Part shown: piece by piece, positions 1-10,385 of the stretch
Position numbering within the stretch: position 1 is the stretch's first letter
How the letters are laid out: every line of letters starts with the position of its first letter
Assembly (NCBI GenBank): GCA_963835735.1
Contig: CAWIGP010000007.1
Coordinates: 1 to 64,000, forward strand
Direction of reading: 5' to 3'
Length of the DNA stretch: 64,000 bases
Source: DASQMT01 sp963835735
GTDB taxonomy: Bacteria > Actinomycetota > Thermoleophilia > Solirubrobacterales > Solirubrobacteraceae
Program-made: the position numbers and the translations under genes
The notes under the pieces: generated by a model
The model's input: the letters and a program-made list of their open reading frames with translations, nothing else
Told to the model about the DNA's origin: nothing
Databases searched by the model: none

Positions 1-222
1 TTGTCCTTCGAGTTCTTCGGCGAGCAGCGCGTCGAACGCACGCTCGAGATCGCCACGTCGCCTGCCGGGCGCGAGCAGGTGCAGCCCGGTCCGTACCTCG
101 AACACGGTGACCGACGTGGTCCAGATCGACTCCGAGGGTTGCCCGTCCAGCCAGTCCACGACGGCCGGCTCAGGATCCCGTCGCATCAGCGCCGAGATCA
201 CGTTGGTGTCCAGCAGGATCAC
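1..222 (-). CDS. PIN-domain toxin (FitB/VapC type), partial at window edge
   Basis: Only the first 74 codons lie inside the window; the gene runs off position 1. It opens with a GTG at 222 and reads VILLDTNVISALMRR, the first strand of a PIN-domain ribonuclease. D5 is one of the conserved acidic Mg2+ ligands, and E42 (FEVRTGL) fits the second. PIN toxins of this class cleave RNA and are held inactive by the partner antitoxin. The start overlaps the stop of the upstream antitoxin gene by four bases (GTGA, 219-222), so the two are translationally coupled. The C-terminal acidic residues cannot be checked here. Confidence 0.88.
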   Translation of the reverse strand, partial: MILLDTNVISALMRRDPEPAVVDWLDGQPSESIWTTSVTVFEVRTGLHLLAPGRRRGDLERAFDALLAEELEGQ

Positions 223-464
223 GGCTCGAGATCCGCGGGCCGCACCTCGCCGCGCAGCTCCGCGATGTCTTCCCGTAGGCCGATCTTCGCGAAACGAGAA
301 GAGATCCGCGTGCCCAGTCGCGACGGCGGACGATCCTGATCGCGAACCGCGTTGCGAAGAATCTCGCGGACCTCCTCCTCGGTGCTGCGACCATGCTCGC
401 GCGCGCGACGCTGCAACTTGGCTTTGACGTCATCGTCGAGTTGTCGGATCACGATCTGCGCCAT
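219..464 (-). CDS. FitA-like ribbon-helix-helix antitoxin
   Basis: This 81-residue protein starts MAQIVIRQLDDDVKAKLQRR and continues with a helix containing TEEEVREIL, the Arc/FitA ribbon-helix-helix DNA-binding fold (about residues 1-42). The C-terminal half is basic then acidic, as expected for a tail that wraps the PIN toxin. In this family the antitoxin binds its own promoter and neutralises the toxin encoded immediately downstream. The ATG at 464 is the only start giving a complete RHH strand. An AT-rich palindromic stretch lies just upstream at 472-487. Confidence 0.88.
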   Translation of the reverse strand: MAQIVIRQLDDDVKAKLQRRAREHGRSTEEEVREILRNAVRDQDRPPSRLGTRISSRFAKIGLREDIAELRGEVRPADLEP

Positions 465-471
465 CGGCGGA

Positions 472-487
472 TGATATCACGCTATCA
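472..487. promoter_or_regulatory. Putative FitAB autoregulatory operator
   Basis: The 8-base palindrome TGATATCA (472-479) is followed by GCTATCA (481-487). It sits 8 bases before the antitoxin start in otherwise GC-rich DNA. RHH antitoxins of the FitA type bind short half-sites of the TGCTATCA kind near their own start, so autoregulation is plausible. This is inference from position and composition. Confidence 0.4.
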
Positions 488-500
488 GATGCGCCGCTCG

Positions 501-1690
501 TCAGCGCACGAGTGCACGCGGCATCGCGATCTGCGCCACGCCGCGGTCTCTCAGCGAGCCGAACGTGACGGTCCGGTCGTGGGGCAGCACCGAGCTGACC
601 GCGAAGAACCGTCCGGTCGTGTCGTGGAAGCTGAAGATCGGCCGGCCGCGGCGGTCGAGCACCTGGGCGAACCCGTACGGCCGGCGGACCGTGCCCTGCT
701 GATCCGGCGGCAGGGCGGCGAGCGCGCGACGGACGTCGGCGTTCGACACCGCCGCATCCAGCATGTCGTCGCGCAGGTCGCTCCCCGCGATCCAGACTCG
801 CCCCTTGGCGTCCATGCGGATGTTGTCCGGCGCGTTGATCAGCCACGAGCCGAACTGCTCGGTCGTTCCAGCCCGCGCGCCCCTCAGCCATACGCGCGTG
901 AGGCGCGTGCGGAACGACTCCGCCACGAGCGCGTAGGACTCGTCCGGGGCGACCTGGACGCCGTTGGCGAAGTAGAGGTCGTCGGCGACGACCCGGGTCG
1001 TGCCGGTGGCCGGCTCGTAACGCAGCAGGCGGCCGTGGGGCCGCCCGTCGAGGAAGTCGTTCGGGAAGCCCGGGTAGTAGACGCGTGCTCGCCTCGCTGA
1101 AGTAGATCGTGCCGTCGGCGGCGACCGACAGGGCGTCGGGGAAGAAGATGAGGTTGCCGTCGAGGCGGTCGGTCAGGACCCACGACCTGCCGGTCCGTGG
1201 TGTTGACGGCCATCACGCCCTGCTGGGCCACGGCGGCGATCAGGATGTGCTTCGAGTACGCGTCGAGGCCCAGCGGGCGGCCTTCGACGGTGGCCACGCG
1301 CTCGATCCGCCGGGCTTCTCCGCCGCGGTTGGTCGCGATGCGCCAGATGCCGCCGTCGGCGGTGCCGGTGTAGATGTGGCCGTCCAGGCCGGGAGCGATG
1401 TCCTCGGCGCCCTCGAGCCGGCCCTCGCCGCTGATGGACGCCCGCGTGATGCGGTCGTTGACGGCGAGCGGTCCCTCCAGAGCGGGTCGCGGCGGCAGGT
1501 CGTTCCAGAGCGTCGGAGTCCAGTCCGGCGGGAGCTGTTCCAGATGGCGGTCGATCGCCGGACCCGTAGGCTCGGTGCGGGGCAGCGGAGGCCGGTCGTT
1601 CGCCTGCGACGGCGGTCTCGGCGGTGGCGAGGCCGCGCGGTCGTGATCAGAAGCGGCGGCCAAGCGGGCCGGTGTGGTGGATCTCGTCAT
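501..1690 (-). CDS. Strictosidine-synthase/SMP-30-like beta-propeller protein, frameshifted
   Basis: Read from ATG 1690 with two single-base corrections (extra base near 1180 and near 1084), the gene gives 395 residues. The N-terminal part has a propeller blade with GLDGHIYTGTADGGIWRI, the middle has DALSVAADGTIYFSEAS, and the C-terminal part has DLYFANGVQVAPDES and INAPDNIRMDAKGRVWIAG. These repeated D-G-x-I/V-(Y/W) blades are typical of the strictosidine synthase-like six-bladed propeller family, which in bacteria are esterases or lactonases of unknown substrate. No obvious signal peptide was seen. As assembled the gene is split into three frames. The substrate cannot be inferred from context. 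Confidence 0.75.
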
Positions 1691-1818
1691 GGCCGACAGC
1701 TGATCGCGCGGTCCTCACCCGGCCCTCCGAACTCGCTCAGCGGAAGCTCTGGATTCGCGCCGTTCGCCGGCCTCGTCCTGAGGTTGCTCTGAGGTCGGCC
1801 GGTTCTACTGTTCGCCCG

Positions 1819-2508
1819 ATGGCTCCTCATGTGCTCGTCGTGGACGACGACGACGCCATCCGCGACATGCTCGGAACGGCGTTGCGCTATGCGGGCTTCG
1901 AGACGAGCGTCGCGATCGACGGTCCGGACGCGCTGGCCAAGATCCCCGCGACCTCGCCCGACGTCGTGGTGCTCGACGTGCTGATGCCGGGGTTGGATGG
2001 CTTTGAGGTGTGCCGGCGGCTGCGCGCCCACGGCGAGCGCGCGCCGATCATCTTCCTCACCGCGCGAGCGGCCAGCCGTGACGTGCTGGAGGGGTTCGGC
2101 CGCGGCGGCGACGACTACATCACCAAGCCGTTCGTGCTCGACGAGCTCGTCGCCCGCATCCGCGCGATGCTGCATCGATCGGGACGGCTCAGCGACGACG
2201 ACGGCGTGCTGCGCTGCGCCGATCTCGAGCTGCACGAGGACCGCCACGAGGTCCGGCGCGCCGGTCGCCGCGTGGACCTTTCGCGCACGGAGTTCAACCT
2301 GCTGCGCTTCCTGCTGGCCAACGCAGGGATCGTCTTGTCGAAGCAGCAGATCCTCGACCGCGTGTGGCGCTATGACTTCGACGGCGACGGCCACGTCGTC
2401 GAGACATACATGAGCGCGCTGCGGCGGCGCATCGACGTCGGCGGCGGGCCGCCGCTGATCCACACGATCCGCGGCGTCGGATACACGCTGCGCGCTCCCG
2501 ACGAGTGA
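1819..2508 (+). CDS. OmpR/PhoB-family response regulator
   Basis: A 229-residue two-domain regulator. The receiver domain (residues 1-120) has the acidic cluster VVDDDD, phospho-acceptor D53 in VLDVLMPG, the conserved Thr in IFLTA and Lys in ITKPF. The C-terminal winged helix has SRTEFNLLRFLLANAG and ends HTIRGVGYTLR, the OmpR-type signature. The ATG at 1819 is chosen because it begins the receiver strand APHVLVVDD. The kinase gene starts four bases after the stop, so the pair is an operon; the arrangement resembles MprA/MprB-type envelope-stress systems, but the signal is unknown. Confidence 0.95.
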   Translation: MAPHVLVVDDDDAIRDMLGTALRYAGFETSVAIDGPDALAKIPATSPDVVVLDVLMPGLDGFEVCRRLRAHGERAPIIFLTARAASRDVLEGFGRGGDDYITKPFVLDELVARIRAMLHRSGRLSDDDGVLRCADLELHEDRHEVRRAGRRVDLSRTEFNLLRFLLANAGIVLSKQQILDRVWRYDFDGDGHVVETYMSALRRRIDVGGGPPLIHTIRGVGYTLRAPDE

Positions 2509-2512
2509 GCCA

Positions 2513-3926
2513 GTGCATCTGCGCACGAAGCTGACGCTCGGGATCCTGGTCGCCACGCTGGCGGTCTTCATCGGCGTCGGGTACGTCGCCATCCCGGCCG
2601 CGAAGATCGCGCTGCGCGACCGCATCGACGACCGGCTGCGCGCCGACCTGCCGGCGGTACGCGACTCGCTCGTCGGGCCCGGCGGCCGCGTGCGCTCGGG
2701 CGCGCTGGATTCGCTCGGGTACGCCGTCGTGCTCACCGGGCCGTCCGGTGCGGACGTGCTCGCCACCTCCGGCCCGTCCGATCCTGCGCCCGACGTTGCG
2801 CGCGTCACCGAGCCACCGGGCGCCGGCGAGGTGGCCTACGCGGAGGCGCCCGACGGCTCCAAGTACCGCTACGCGACGGTCTCGCTGGGCGACGGCCGCA
2901 CGCTCGCCGTCGCCGCGCCGGTCGACGACCTCGGCGACCTGGTTGACGAGCTCGTCCGCATGTTCACCCTGTTCGGGATCGCCGGCGGGGGACTGCTGGC
3001 GTTGATGTCGTGGTTGTGGATCCGGCCACAGCACACGCCCGATCGAGCGTCTGACCGAGCGCGCCGGCGAGATCGCTCGCGGCGACGCCGATCGCACCCT
3101 GAAGGTGCCCGCGAGCACCGCCGAGCTGCGCGAGCTCACCCGCGCGCTGGACGCGATGGTCGCGAGCGTCGACGCCTCACTCGCGGCCCGGACCGAGTCC
3201 GAGGCGCGCCTGCGCGAGTTCGTCGCCAACGCCTCGCACGAGCTGCGCACGCCGCTGACCAGCGTCAGCGGGTACCTGCAGCTCGACCTCGACGGCGCGC
3301 TCGCCGACGACGAGCACCACCGCCGCTCGATCGGCCGCGCGCTCGCCGAGGCGACCCGGATGCGCCGCATCGTCGCCGACCTCCAGCTGTTGACGGAGCT
3401 CGACGAGGACCTCACGCCGGTGATGCGCGACGTCGACGTCGCCGAGCTCGCGCGCGAGGCGGTGCTGGACGCGAGCACGGTCGACCGGTCGCGCACGTGG
3501 ACGGTGAACACCGGCGACGAGCCGCTGCTCGTCCGCGCCGACCCTGACCAGCTGCGCCAGGTGATCGTCAACCTGCTGGACAACGTCCGCGTCCACACGC
3601 CGCCCGGCACGACCACCACCGTGTCCGCCGCCCGCCGCGCCGACGAGGTCATCCTCGAGGTCTCCGACGACGGTCCAGGCGTGCCGGCGGACGAACTGCC
3701 GCGCGTCTTCGACCGCTTCTGGCGTCACGACCCGTCCCGCTCGCGCGCGTCGGGAGGAAGCGGGCTGGGCCTCTCGATCGTCGCCGCGGTCATCGCCGCG
3801 CACGCAGGCAGCGTCGAAGCCGCCCGGTCTCCGAGCGGAGGGCTGCGCGTCCGGATCGAATTGCCCACGCGCTACGCGACATCCGCCGCAGCGCGCGAGG
3901 ACCGCCGTTCGAGCCCGGTCGCCTGA
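2513..3926 (+). CDS. Sensor histidine kinase, one +1 frameshift
   Basis: Starting at GTG 2513 and skipping one base at about 3041, the gene encodes 470 residues. A membrane segment lies near the N-terminus (ILVATLAVFIGVGYVAI), then an extracytoplasmic sensor region, a second segment (LFGIAGGGLLALMSWLW), and a HAMP-like linker (ERLTERAGEIARGD). The HisKA domain has phospho-accepting His in NASHELRTPLTSV. The ATPase domain has the N-box DNVRVHTPPG and G boxes SDDGPGVP and GGSGLGLSIV. It pairs with the response regulator four bases upstream. The frame change is at ccc-g-atc between the second membrane segment and HAMP, so as assembled the kinase core is out of frame. Confidence 0.9.
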
Positions 3927-4044
3927 CACTCCCTTGCCCGTCCTGTCTGATGTGACCCGGGGCAGCGGACCAGGGGGTCCGACGGGCGCGACGCGCGCCC
4001 GATCGCGGGACCGTAGAGCTCCACACCAACCACCGGAGGCCGAC

Positions 4045-4392
4045 ATGCAACTGACATTCGATTCCGCGAGCGACCTCGCGCAGGCCCTTATCCGCGCAGG
4101 GCTCGCGCACGGTCGCTACGAGGAGGAGCTCGGCCAGGGCCGGGACCCGAACTGGCCGACCTGGTACGCGCAGTACCTCGAGCGAGAGCAGGCAGCCGAG
4201 GGAACGACCGAGGAGACCGCGACGGAACTGACGTTTGCGTCCGCGGACGATCTGGCCGAGGCCCTGCTGCGCGCGGAACAGGCGCACGCTCAGTACGAAG
4301 CGCAGATCGGGCGCGAAGAGCCGGACTGGCCGAGCTGGTACGCGCAGTACTTCGAACGTGAGCAGGCCGGATCAGGGCCGACTACGACGTGA
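4045..4392 (+). CDS. Small tandem-repeat protein with two WP-WYAQY motifs
   Basis: This 115-residue acidic protein is an internal duplication. Residues 3-50 and 62-109 align over their full length, each with LTF-SA-DLA-AL, a central AH-(R/Q)YE helix and the terminal motif (P)(N/D)WP(T/S)WYAQY(L/F)EREQA. Short actinobacterial proteins with one W-P-x-W-Y-A-x-Y unit are common, sometimes fused to VOC domains, but I know of no assigned function. A strong ribosome binding site (ACCGGAGG) precedes the ATG. The stop overlaps the GTG that opens the LAL regulator frame (GTGA, 4389-4392). No membrane segment or signal peptide is seen. Confidence 0.8.
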   Translation: MQLTFDSASDLAQALIRAGLAHGRYEEELGQGRDPNWPTWYAQYLEREQAAEGTTEETATELTFASADDLAEALLRAEQAHAQYEAQIGREEPDWPSWYAQYFEREQAGSGPTTT

Positions 4393-7256
4393 TCGTGATC
4401 GGCCGCGGGCACGCCCCGGGTCTGCGGTCACTGGTTGCCAACGTGCCGGGCCGTCCCCTAGCCTCGCGGTGGCGATGTCGACTCTTGATTCCGGCCCGCC
4501 CAGCCCGCGGCTTACTTGGCCGGAGCAGCGAGTGTGCGGCGCTCGATGCGCTGGTGGCGAGTGTCCGCGAGGGTCTGAGCCGTGCGCTGGTGCTGCGCGG
4601 CGAGGCGGGGGTCGGCAAGAGCGCGCTGCTCGAGTACCTGGTACGGGGCGCGTCGGGGTGCGAGGTCGCCCGCGCGGCGGGCGTCGAGTCCGAGGTGGAG
4701 CTCGCGTTCGCCGGGTTGCATCAGCTGTGCGCGCCGTTCGTGGATCGCCTGGAGCGCCTTCCGGGACCGCAGCGCGACGCGCTCGGCACCGCGTTCGGTC
4801 GCCGCGGCGGCGACGCCCCGGATCGGTTCCTCGTCGGCCTGGCGGCCCTGAGCCTGCTGTCCGACGTGGCCGAGGAGCGGCCCCTCGTCGCGATCGTGGA
4901 CGACGCGCAGTGGCTCGACGGCGCCTCGTCGCAGGCGCTGGCTTTCGTGGCGCGCCGTCTGGGGGTCGAGTCGGTCGGACTGGTCTTCGCCGTCCGTGAG
5001 CCGGCCGCCGAGCGCCAGCTCGAAGGGCTCGCGGAGCTCGTCGTCGACGGGTTGGACGACCACGATGCGCAGGAGCTGCTGGCGACCGTGATCGCTGGGC
5101 CGCTCGACGAGCGGGTGCGCGATCGGATCGTGGCCGAGACGCGCGGCAACCCGTTGGCGCTGCTGGAGCTGCCACGAGGCCGGGCGCCCGCGGAGTTGGC
5201 GGGCGGGTTCGGGCTGGCCGACGGCCCGGCTTTGTCGGGACGGATCGAGGAGAGCTTCAGGGAGCGGCTGGCGCCGTTGCCGCCGTCGACGCGGCTGTTG
5301 CTCCTGGTCGCGGCGGCTGAGCCCGTAGGTGATCCGCTGCTGGTGTGGGAAGCGGCGGCCGCGCTCGGGCTCGATGCCGGCGCAGCGGCGCCGGCGACGG
5401 GGACGGGTCTGGTCGAGCTCGGCGCGCAGGTGCGCTTCGGGCATTCGCTCGTGCGTTCGGCGATATACCGCGCGGCTGCGCCGGAGGACCGCCACCGCGT
5501 CCACCGTGCGCTCGCCGAGGCCACCGATGCGGAGGTCGATCCCGATCGCCGGGCCTGGCACCGCGCGCAGGCGACGGCGGGGCTCGACGAGGACGTCGCC
5601 GCCGACCTGGAGCGCTCGGCCGGGCGCGCGCGAGCAAGGGGCGGCCTGGCGGCGGGCGCCGCGTTCCACGAGCGCGCCGCCGAGCTGACGCCCGATCCCA
5701 CGCGCCGCGCGCAGCGTTCGCTGGCCGCGGCGCAGAGCAAGCACCAGGCGGGCGCGTCCGATGCAGCGCTGCGGCTGCTCGCGATGGCGGAGGCGGGACC
5801 GCTGGACGACCTCGAGCGTGCGCGGGCGCAGCTGCTCCGCGCGCAGATCGCGTTCGCCACGACGCGCGGCCGCGACGCCCCTCCACTGCTGCTGGCGGCG
5901 GCCAAGCGGCTGGAGCCGCTGGACGCGACGCTCGCGCGCGAGACGTACCTCGATGCGTTCGCCGCCGCACTCTCCGCCGACCGCCTGGTACGCGGCGGCG
6001 ATGCGCGCGAGGTCGCCACCGCGGTCCTCGCCGCCGACTGGGAACCCTCCACGCGCGCATGCGACCTGCTCCTCGACGGGCTCGCGCTGCGCTACGCCGA
6101 GGGCTGCGTCGCGGCGGCGCCCGCGTTGAAGCTGGCGCTGCGCGCGTTCCGCGACGAACCCCTCTCCGAGGACGACGAGCTGCGCTGGCTCTGGCTGGCC
6201 TGCCACGTCGCCCGCGACGTGGGCGACGACGAGGCATGGGACGAGCTCACCGCCCGCCAGGTGGAGCTCGCCCGGCAGGTGGGCGCGTTCTCGCTGCTTC
6301 CCGTCGCGCTCGACAATCGCTGCAGCGTCGAGCTCCTCTCCGGCAGGCTCGCGGTGGCGACATCGCTGGCCGCCGAAGCGGACGCCGTCGTCGAGGCCAC
6401 CGGCAGCCACCTCCCCCGCCGCTCGAGCATCGCGCTGGCCGGCTGGCGCGGTCACGACGCCGAGGCCCACGCGCTGACCGAGGCCCGCCGGCAGGAGGTG
6501 CTCCGCCGCGGCGAAGGGCTCTGGCTCACCGCCAACGACTGGGGAACCGCGGTCCTCTACAACGGTCTCGGCCGGTACGACGACGCTCTGGCCGCCATCG
6601 AGAGCGCAGCCGAGAACCCGGACGGGACCGGTCTCTCGATGTGGGTGGCCTCCGAGTTCATCGAGGCCGCAGTCCGCAGCGGCAAAGCGGAGCGCGCCGT
6701 CGGCGCGCTCGCGCGGCTCACCGTGATCGCCGAGGCCAACGGCACGGACTGGTCGCTCGGCGTTGGCGCGGGTCGCGCGGCGATGCTCGCCGACGGCGTG
6801 GCCGCCGAGCGGCTCTACCGCGAGGCGATCGACCGGCTGTCCCGCACCCGCATCCGCATCGCGCTGGCGCGCGCGCAGCTCCTCTACGGCGAATGGCTAC
6901 GGCGCGAGAATCGCCGGGTTGATGCGCGCGAGCAGCTCCGCGTCGCGCACGAGACGTTCAGCGACATCGGGAACGAGCCGTTCGCCGAGCGGGCCCGCCG
7001 CGAGCTGCTGGCCACCGGGGAGACGGTGCGCAAGCGCACGGTCGAGACGCTGGACGAGCTGACGCCGCAGGAGACCCAGATCGGGCGGCTGGCGGCCGAC
7101 GGGTTCACGAACCCGGAGATCGGCGCCCAGCTGTTCCTCAGCCCGCGCACCGTCGAGTGGCACCTGCGCAAGGTGTTCGGAAAGCTCGGCATCAGCTCGC
7201 GCCGGGAGCTCCGCTCGGCGCTGCCGGACGCCCGCGCCGCGGCGGTTCCGGTCTAG
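4389..7256 (+). CDS. LAL-family AAA ATPase / LuxR transcriptional regulator (copy 1)
   Basis: A large ATP-binding regulator of the LuxR family (LAL), up to 955 residues. An N-terminal AAA/ORC-like domain has Walker A RGEAGVGKSALLEY and Walker B LVAIVDDAQWLD. A long helical TPR-like region follows, then a C-terminal LuxR HTH (ELTPQETQIGRLAADGFTN, SPRTVEWHLRKVFGKLGI). GTG 4389 overlaps the previous stop, but the first 30 or so residues look non-coding; TTG 4485, just before LLGRSSECAALD, matches the beginnings of the two paralogues better and may be the true start. It converges on copy 2 with an 11-base gap. Target and ligand are unknown. Confidence 0.9.
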   Translation: MIVIGRGHAPGLRSLVANVPGRPLASRWRCRLLIPARPARGLLGRSSECAALDALVASVREGLSRALVLRGEAGVGKSALLEYLVRGASGCEVARAAGVESEVELAFAGLHQLCAPFVDRLERLPGPQRDALGTAFGRRGGDAPDRFLVGLAALSLLSDVAEERPLVAIVDDAQWLDGASSQALAFVARRLGVESVGLVFAVREPAAERQLEGLAELVVDGLDDHDAQELLATVIAGPLDERVRDRIVAETRGNPLALLELPRGRAPAELAGGFGLADGPALSGRIEESFRERLAPLPPSTRLLLLVAAAEPVGDPLLVWEAAAALGLDAGAAAPATGTGLVELGAQVRFGHSLVRSAIYRAAAPEDRHRVHRALAEATDAEVDPDRRAWHRAQATAGLDEDVAADLERSAGRARARGGLAAGAAFHERAAELTPDPTRRAQRSLAAAQSKHQAGASDAALRLLAMAEAGPLDDLERARAQLLRAQIAFATTRGRDAPPLLLAAAKRLEPLDATLARETYLDAFAAALSADRLVRGGDAREVATAVLAADWEPSTRACDLLLDGLALRYAEGCVAAAPALKLALRAFRDEPLSEDDELRWLWLACHVARDVGDDEAWDELTARQVELARQVGAFSLLPVALDNRCSVELLSGRLAVATSLAAEADAVVEATGSHLPRRSSIALAGWRGHDAEAHALTEARRQEVLRRGEGLWLTANDWGTAVLYNGLGRYDDALAAIESAAENPDGTGLSMWVASEFIEAAVRSGKAERAVGALARLTVIAEANGTDWSLGVGAGRAAMLADGVAAERLYREAIDRLSRTRIRIALARAQLLYGEWLRRENRRVDAREQLRVAHETFSDIGNEPFAERARRELLATGETVRKRTVETLDELTPQETQIGRLAADGFTNPEIGAQLFLSPRTVEWHLRKVFGKLGISSRRELRSALPDARAAAVPV

Positions 7257-7267
7257 GAGCCACCGAC

Positions 7268-10024
7268 TCAGACGTGCACGGCCGACCGCCCGGTCTCGCG
7301 CAGCGCGTCGGGGAGCTGTTGGCGGGAACTGATGCCGAGCTTCGCGAACACCTTCTTGAGGTGCCACTCGACGGTGCGCCGGCTGAGGAACAGCTGTGCC
7401 CCGATCTCCGGGTTCGACAGTCCATCGGCGGCGAGCCGAGCGATCCGCGCCTCCTGCGCGGTGAGCTCGTCGCGCGTCTCAACGTCTCGCTTGCGGACGG
7501 TCTCGCCGGTGGCCAGCAGCTCGCGACGGGCCCGCTCGGCGAACGCCTCGGCACCCATGTCGCTGAACAGCCGATGGGCGTTGCGCAGCTGCTCGCGCGC
7601 ATCATCACGCCGACTCTCGCGACGCAGCCACTCGCCGTAGAGGAGCTGGGCGCGCGCGCGGTATACGGCCAGCCGGCCGTTTGCGAGCCGTTCGAGCGCC
7701 TCGCGGTAGAGATCCTCGGCATCGGCGCCGTCGCTGAGCAGCGCACGTGAACGGGCCTCGCATCCCGACCGCCCAGTCGGTCCCGGCAGCCCGCGTCCGT
7801 TCCTCGAGTTGCCGCAGCGCGGCGGCGGCGACATCGCGCCTGCCGCTGCGGGCTCCTGCCTCGACCAGTTCGGTGAGCGACCAGCCGAACAGGCCGAGAT
7901 CCTCGCGCTCACAGGCTCGCTGAGCGGCCGCGAGCGCATCGTCGTAGCGGCCGAGGCCGTTGTACAGAACCGCCCGCGAGTACTCGAACAACGAGATCAC
8001 CCGGCCCTCGCCCCGCGCCCTCGCGTCTTCGATGCTCGACTCGATCAGTTCCGACGCCCGGGTTTCTTCGCCTCGATACGCGGCGAGCACGGGCGAGACG
8101 TACGTGAGCGGCGTGATACCGGTCGCCTCGGTGATCGCACTGGCCTCCTCGATCAGCGCCGACGCTGCCGCGAACTCTCCGGCGCTGATGTACACGCCCG
8201 CGCGGTAGAGCAAGCGCAATCGGGAGGATGGTGAGCGTCCCCGTGTCGCGGGCGACGCCTACCGCCCAGGACGTCAGCTCGTGCCATCCCTCGTCGTCCC
8301 ACAGCTCGTTCGCGACGGGCCACCCGATCCAGAGCCAGCGCAGGCCTCCGTCGCGGCTTTTCTGCGGGTCGTGCGCGAAGGCGCGCAATGCACGCCGAAG
8401 CATCGGTAGGGCTGCTTCGTAGCCGTCGGTGAACCGGATCGCCAAGCCATCCAGGAGGAGGTCGATCGGTCGCGATGGCTCCCGGCCGGGCGGCGCGGCG
8501 CGAGCGGCCTCGGCCGCCTCACGTACATCGCGGTCATCGCCGAGCCGGCCGGCGAAGATGGCCGCTCCGAGTGCGTCGAGGTAGGTCTCGCGCGCCGACT
8601 GGGCGTCGAGCGGCGCGAGCCGCCGCGCCGCGGCGAGCAGCGCCGGAAGCGCGTCGCTACCGCGCCGGCGGGCGAACGTCAGTTGCGCGCGCAGCCGCTC
8701 GAGCCGCGCGCGCTGGAGCGCGTCGAGCGGTGCCCGTTCCGAAATCGTGAGGAGTTCCTGTGCCGTTTCGGGATCTCCGGCGTCGAACTTGGCTCCGGCG
8801 GCGGCGAGCGCACGCGCGCCCCGCCGCGCCGGGTCAGGGGTCAGCATGGCCGCGCGCTCCAGGAACGCGGCTGCGGCCGCGAGGCCGCCGCGAGACTGCG
8901 CCCGGCCGGCGGAGCGTTCCAGCTCGGCGGCCACCGCCTCGTCTGGTCCGGCGGCGGCATGGGCGCGATGCCACGCCCGACGGTCTGGATCGACGTCCGG
9001 TTCCGTCGCCTCGGCCAGCGCAGCGTGCACGTGTTGCCGCTCGCGAAGCGAGCTCGACCCGTAGATCGCCGAGCGCACGAGCGGATGACGGAATCGGACC
9101 CGCGCGCCGATCTGGATCAGCCCTGCCGCGTCGGCCGGGGCGGCCGCATCGGCCCCGATCCCGAGAATCGCTGCGGCGCGCCACAAGAGCGTCGCGTCGC
9201 CGACCGGCTCGGCCGCCGCCGTGAGCAGGAGTCGTCGAGTCTGCGCGCGGAAGCGGTTCGAGCCGCCTGAGGAAGCCCTGCTCGATGCGGTTTGCGAGCC
9301 GCATCGTGTTGGGCAGGGCGAAGCCGCCCGCCAGCTCGGCCGGCGTCAGCCCACGCGGCAACTCCAACAGCGCCAGCGGGTTGCCGCGCGTCTCGGCGAT
9401 GATCCGGCTGCGCACGCGCTCGTCGAGCGGCCCACGGATCACCGAGTCCAGCACTGCGCGGGCATCGCCGTCGCCGAGGCCCCGGACCAAGAGCTCCGGC
9501 AGACCTGTCAAGTCGCGGTCGCCGCTCGGCTCGCGCAGCGCGAATACCAACGCGACCCGCTCCGCCATGAGGCGCCGCGCAACGAATGCGAGCGCCTGCG
9601 CGGAGACCCGGTCGAGCCACTGCGCATCGTCGAGAACGCAGACCAATGGATCGTGCTCCGCCGCCTCCGCGAGCAGACCGAGCACCGCCAGGCCCACGAG
9701 AAACCGATCGGGCGGCTCGCCCGCGCTCAGCCCGAACGCTGTGGCCAGCGAATCCCGCTGCGGACCCGGGAGGTGCTCGAGCCGGTCCAGCATCGGCGCG
9801 CAGAGCTGATGAACCCCGGTGAACGGGAGTTCCAGCTCGGACTCCACGCCCGCCGCGCGGGCGATGCGGCATCCCGACGCGCGCTCCACCAGGTAATCCA
9901 GCAATGCGGTCTTGCCCACGCCCGCCTCGCCGCGCACCACCAGCACCCGGCTCTGGCCGGCCCGCACGCTGGCAAGCAGTCCGTCCAGCGCGTCGCACTC
10001 GCCGCGGCGGCCGAGCAGTCTCAT
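7268..10024 (-). CDS. LAL-family AAA ATPase / LuxR regulator (copy 2), three +1 frameshifts
   Basis: Starting at ATG 10024 (MRLLGRRGECDALDGLL) and skipping one base near 9246, 8217 and 7760, this reads as a 917-residue LAL protein. It has Walker A RGEAGVGKTALLDYL, Walker B LVCVLDDAQWLD, a helical middle and a C-terminal HTH (ELTAQEARIARLAADGLSN, SRRTVEWHLKKVFAKLGISS). It is colinear with copy 1 and copy 3 throughout, which is how the frame changes were located. As assembled it would be annotated as a pseudogene, but no other lesion is visible and no in-frame stop survives after the corrections. Confidence 0.88.
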
Positions 10025-10217
10025 CGCTCCGCCGAGGCTAACGGGATCCGACCCGCACTCGCGTCCGTCAAGGCCCTGGGGTGCTCCCTGGTCCCGCGGA
10101 TCGCCGAGCGGGCCCGGCGCGCGCGCCGATGACCAGGGACCAACCGCGGGGGTCCACCGGTGCGACACGCCGTGGGCGACGCCAACGTGGCGCCATGCAC
10201 TTGAAGGAGTCACGCCC

Positions 10218-10377
10218 ATGAGCCACCACGATCCCTATCCGCGACGCGCAGTTCGACGCCATCACCACCAGGGGTATCCGGGACCCTGGCGGGCTACGCG
10301 CCGAGCGGCTGCCCGACGGGCAGCTGAAGAACCACCCGCGCGAGGTCGCCGCGGACGTCGACGCGTTGCTGACCTGA
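10218..10377 (+). pseudogene. Short reading frame with one +1 shift, function unknown
   Basis: A good ribosome binding site (GAAGGAG) precedes ATG 10218. Skipping one C near 10224 gives a 52-residue peptide that opens MSTTIPIRDAQFDAITTRG and ends REVAADVDALLT. Without the correction the frame reads a His/Arg-rich low-complexity peptide instead. The corrected peptide looks protein-like, but I do not recognise a family. It precedes another damaged gene and may be a relic. Confidence 0.4.
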
Positions 10378-10385
10378 CCGATTTC

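Noticed and set aside
4512..6470. 652-codon open frame antisense to LAL copy 1
   Set aside because: Gln/Arg-rich shadow with no motif; the plus strand carries Walker motifs and the LuxR HTH.
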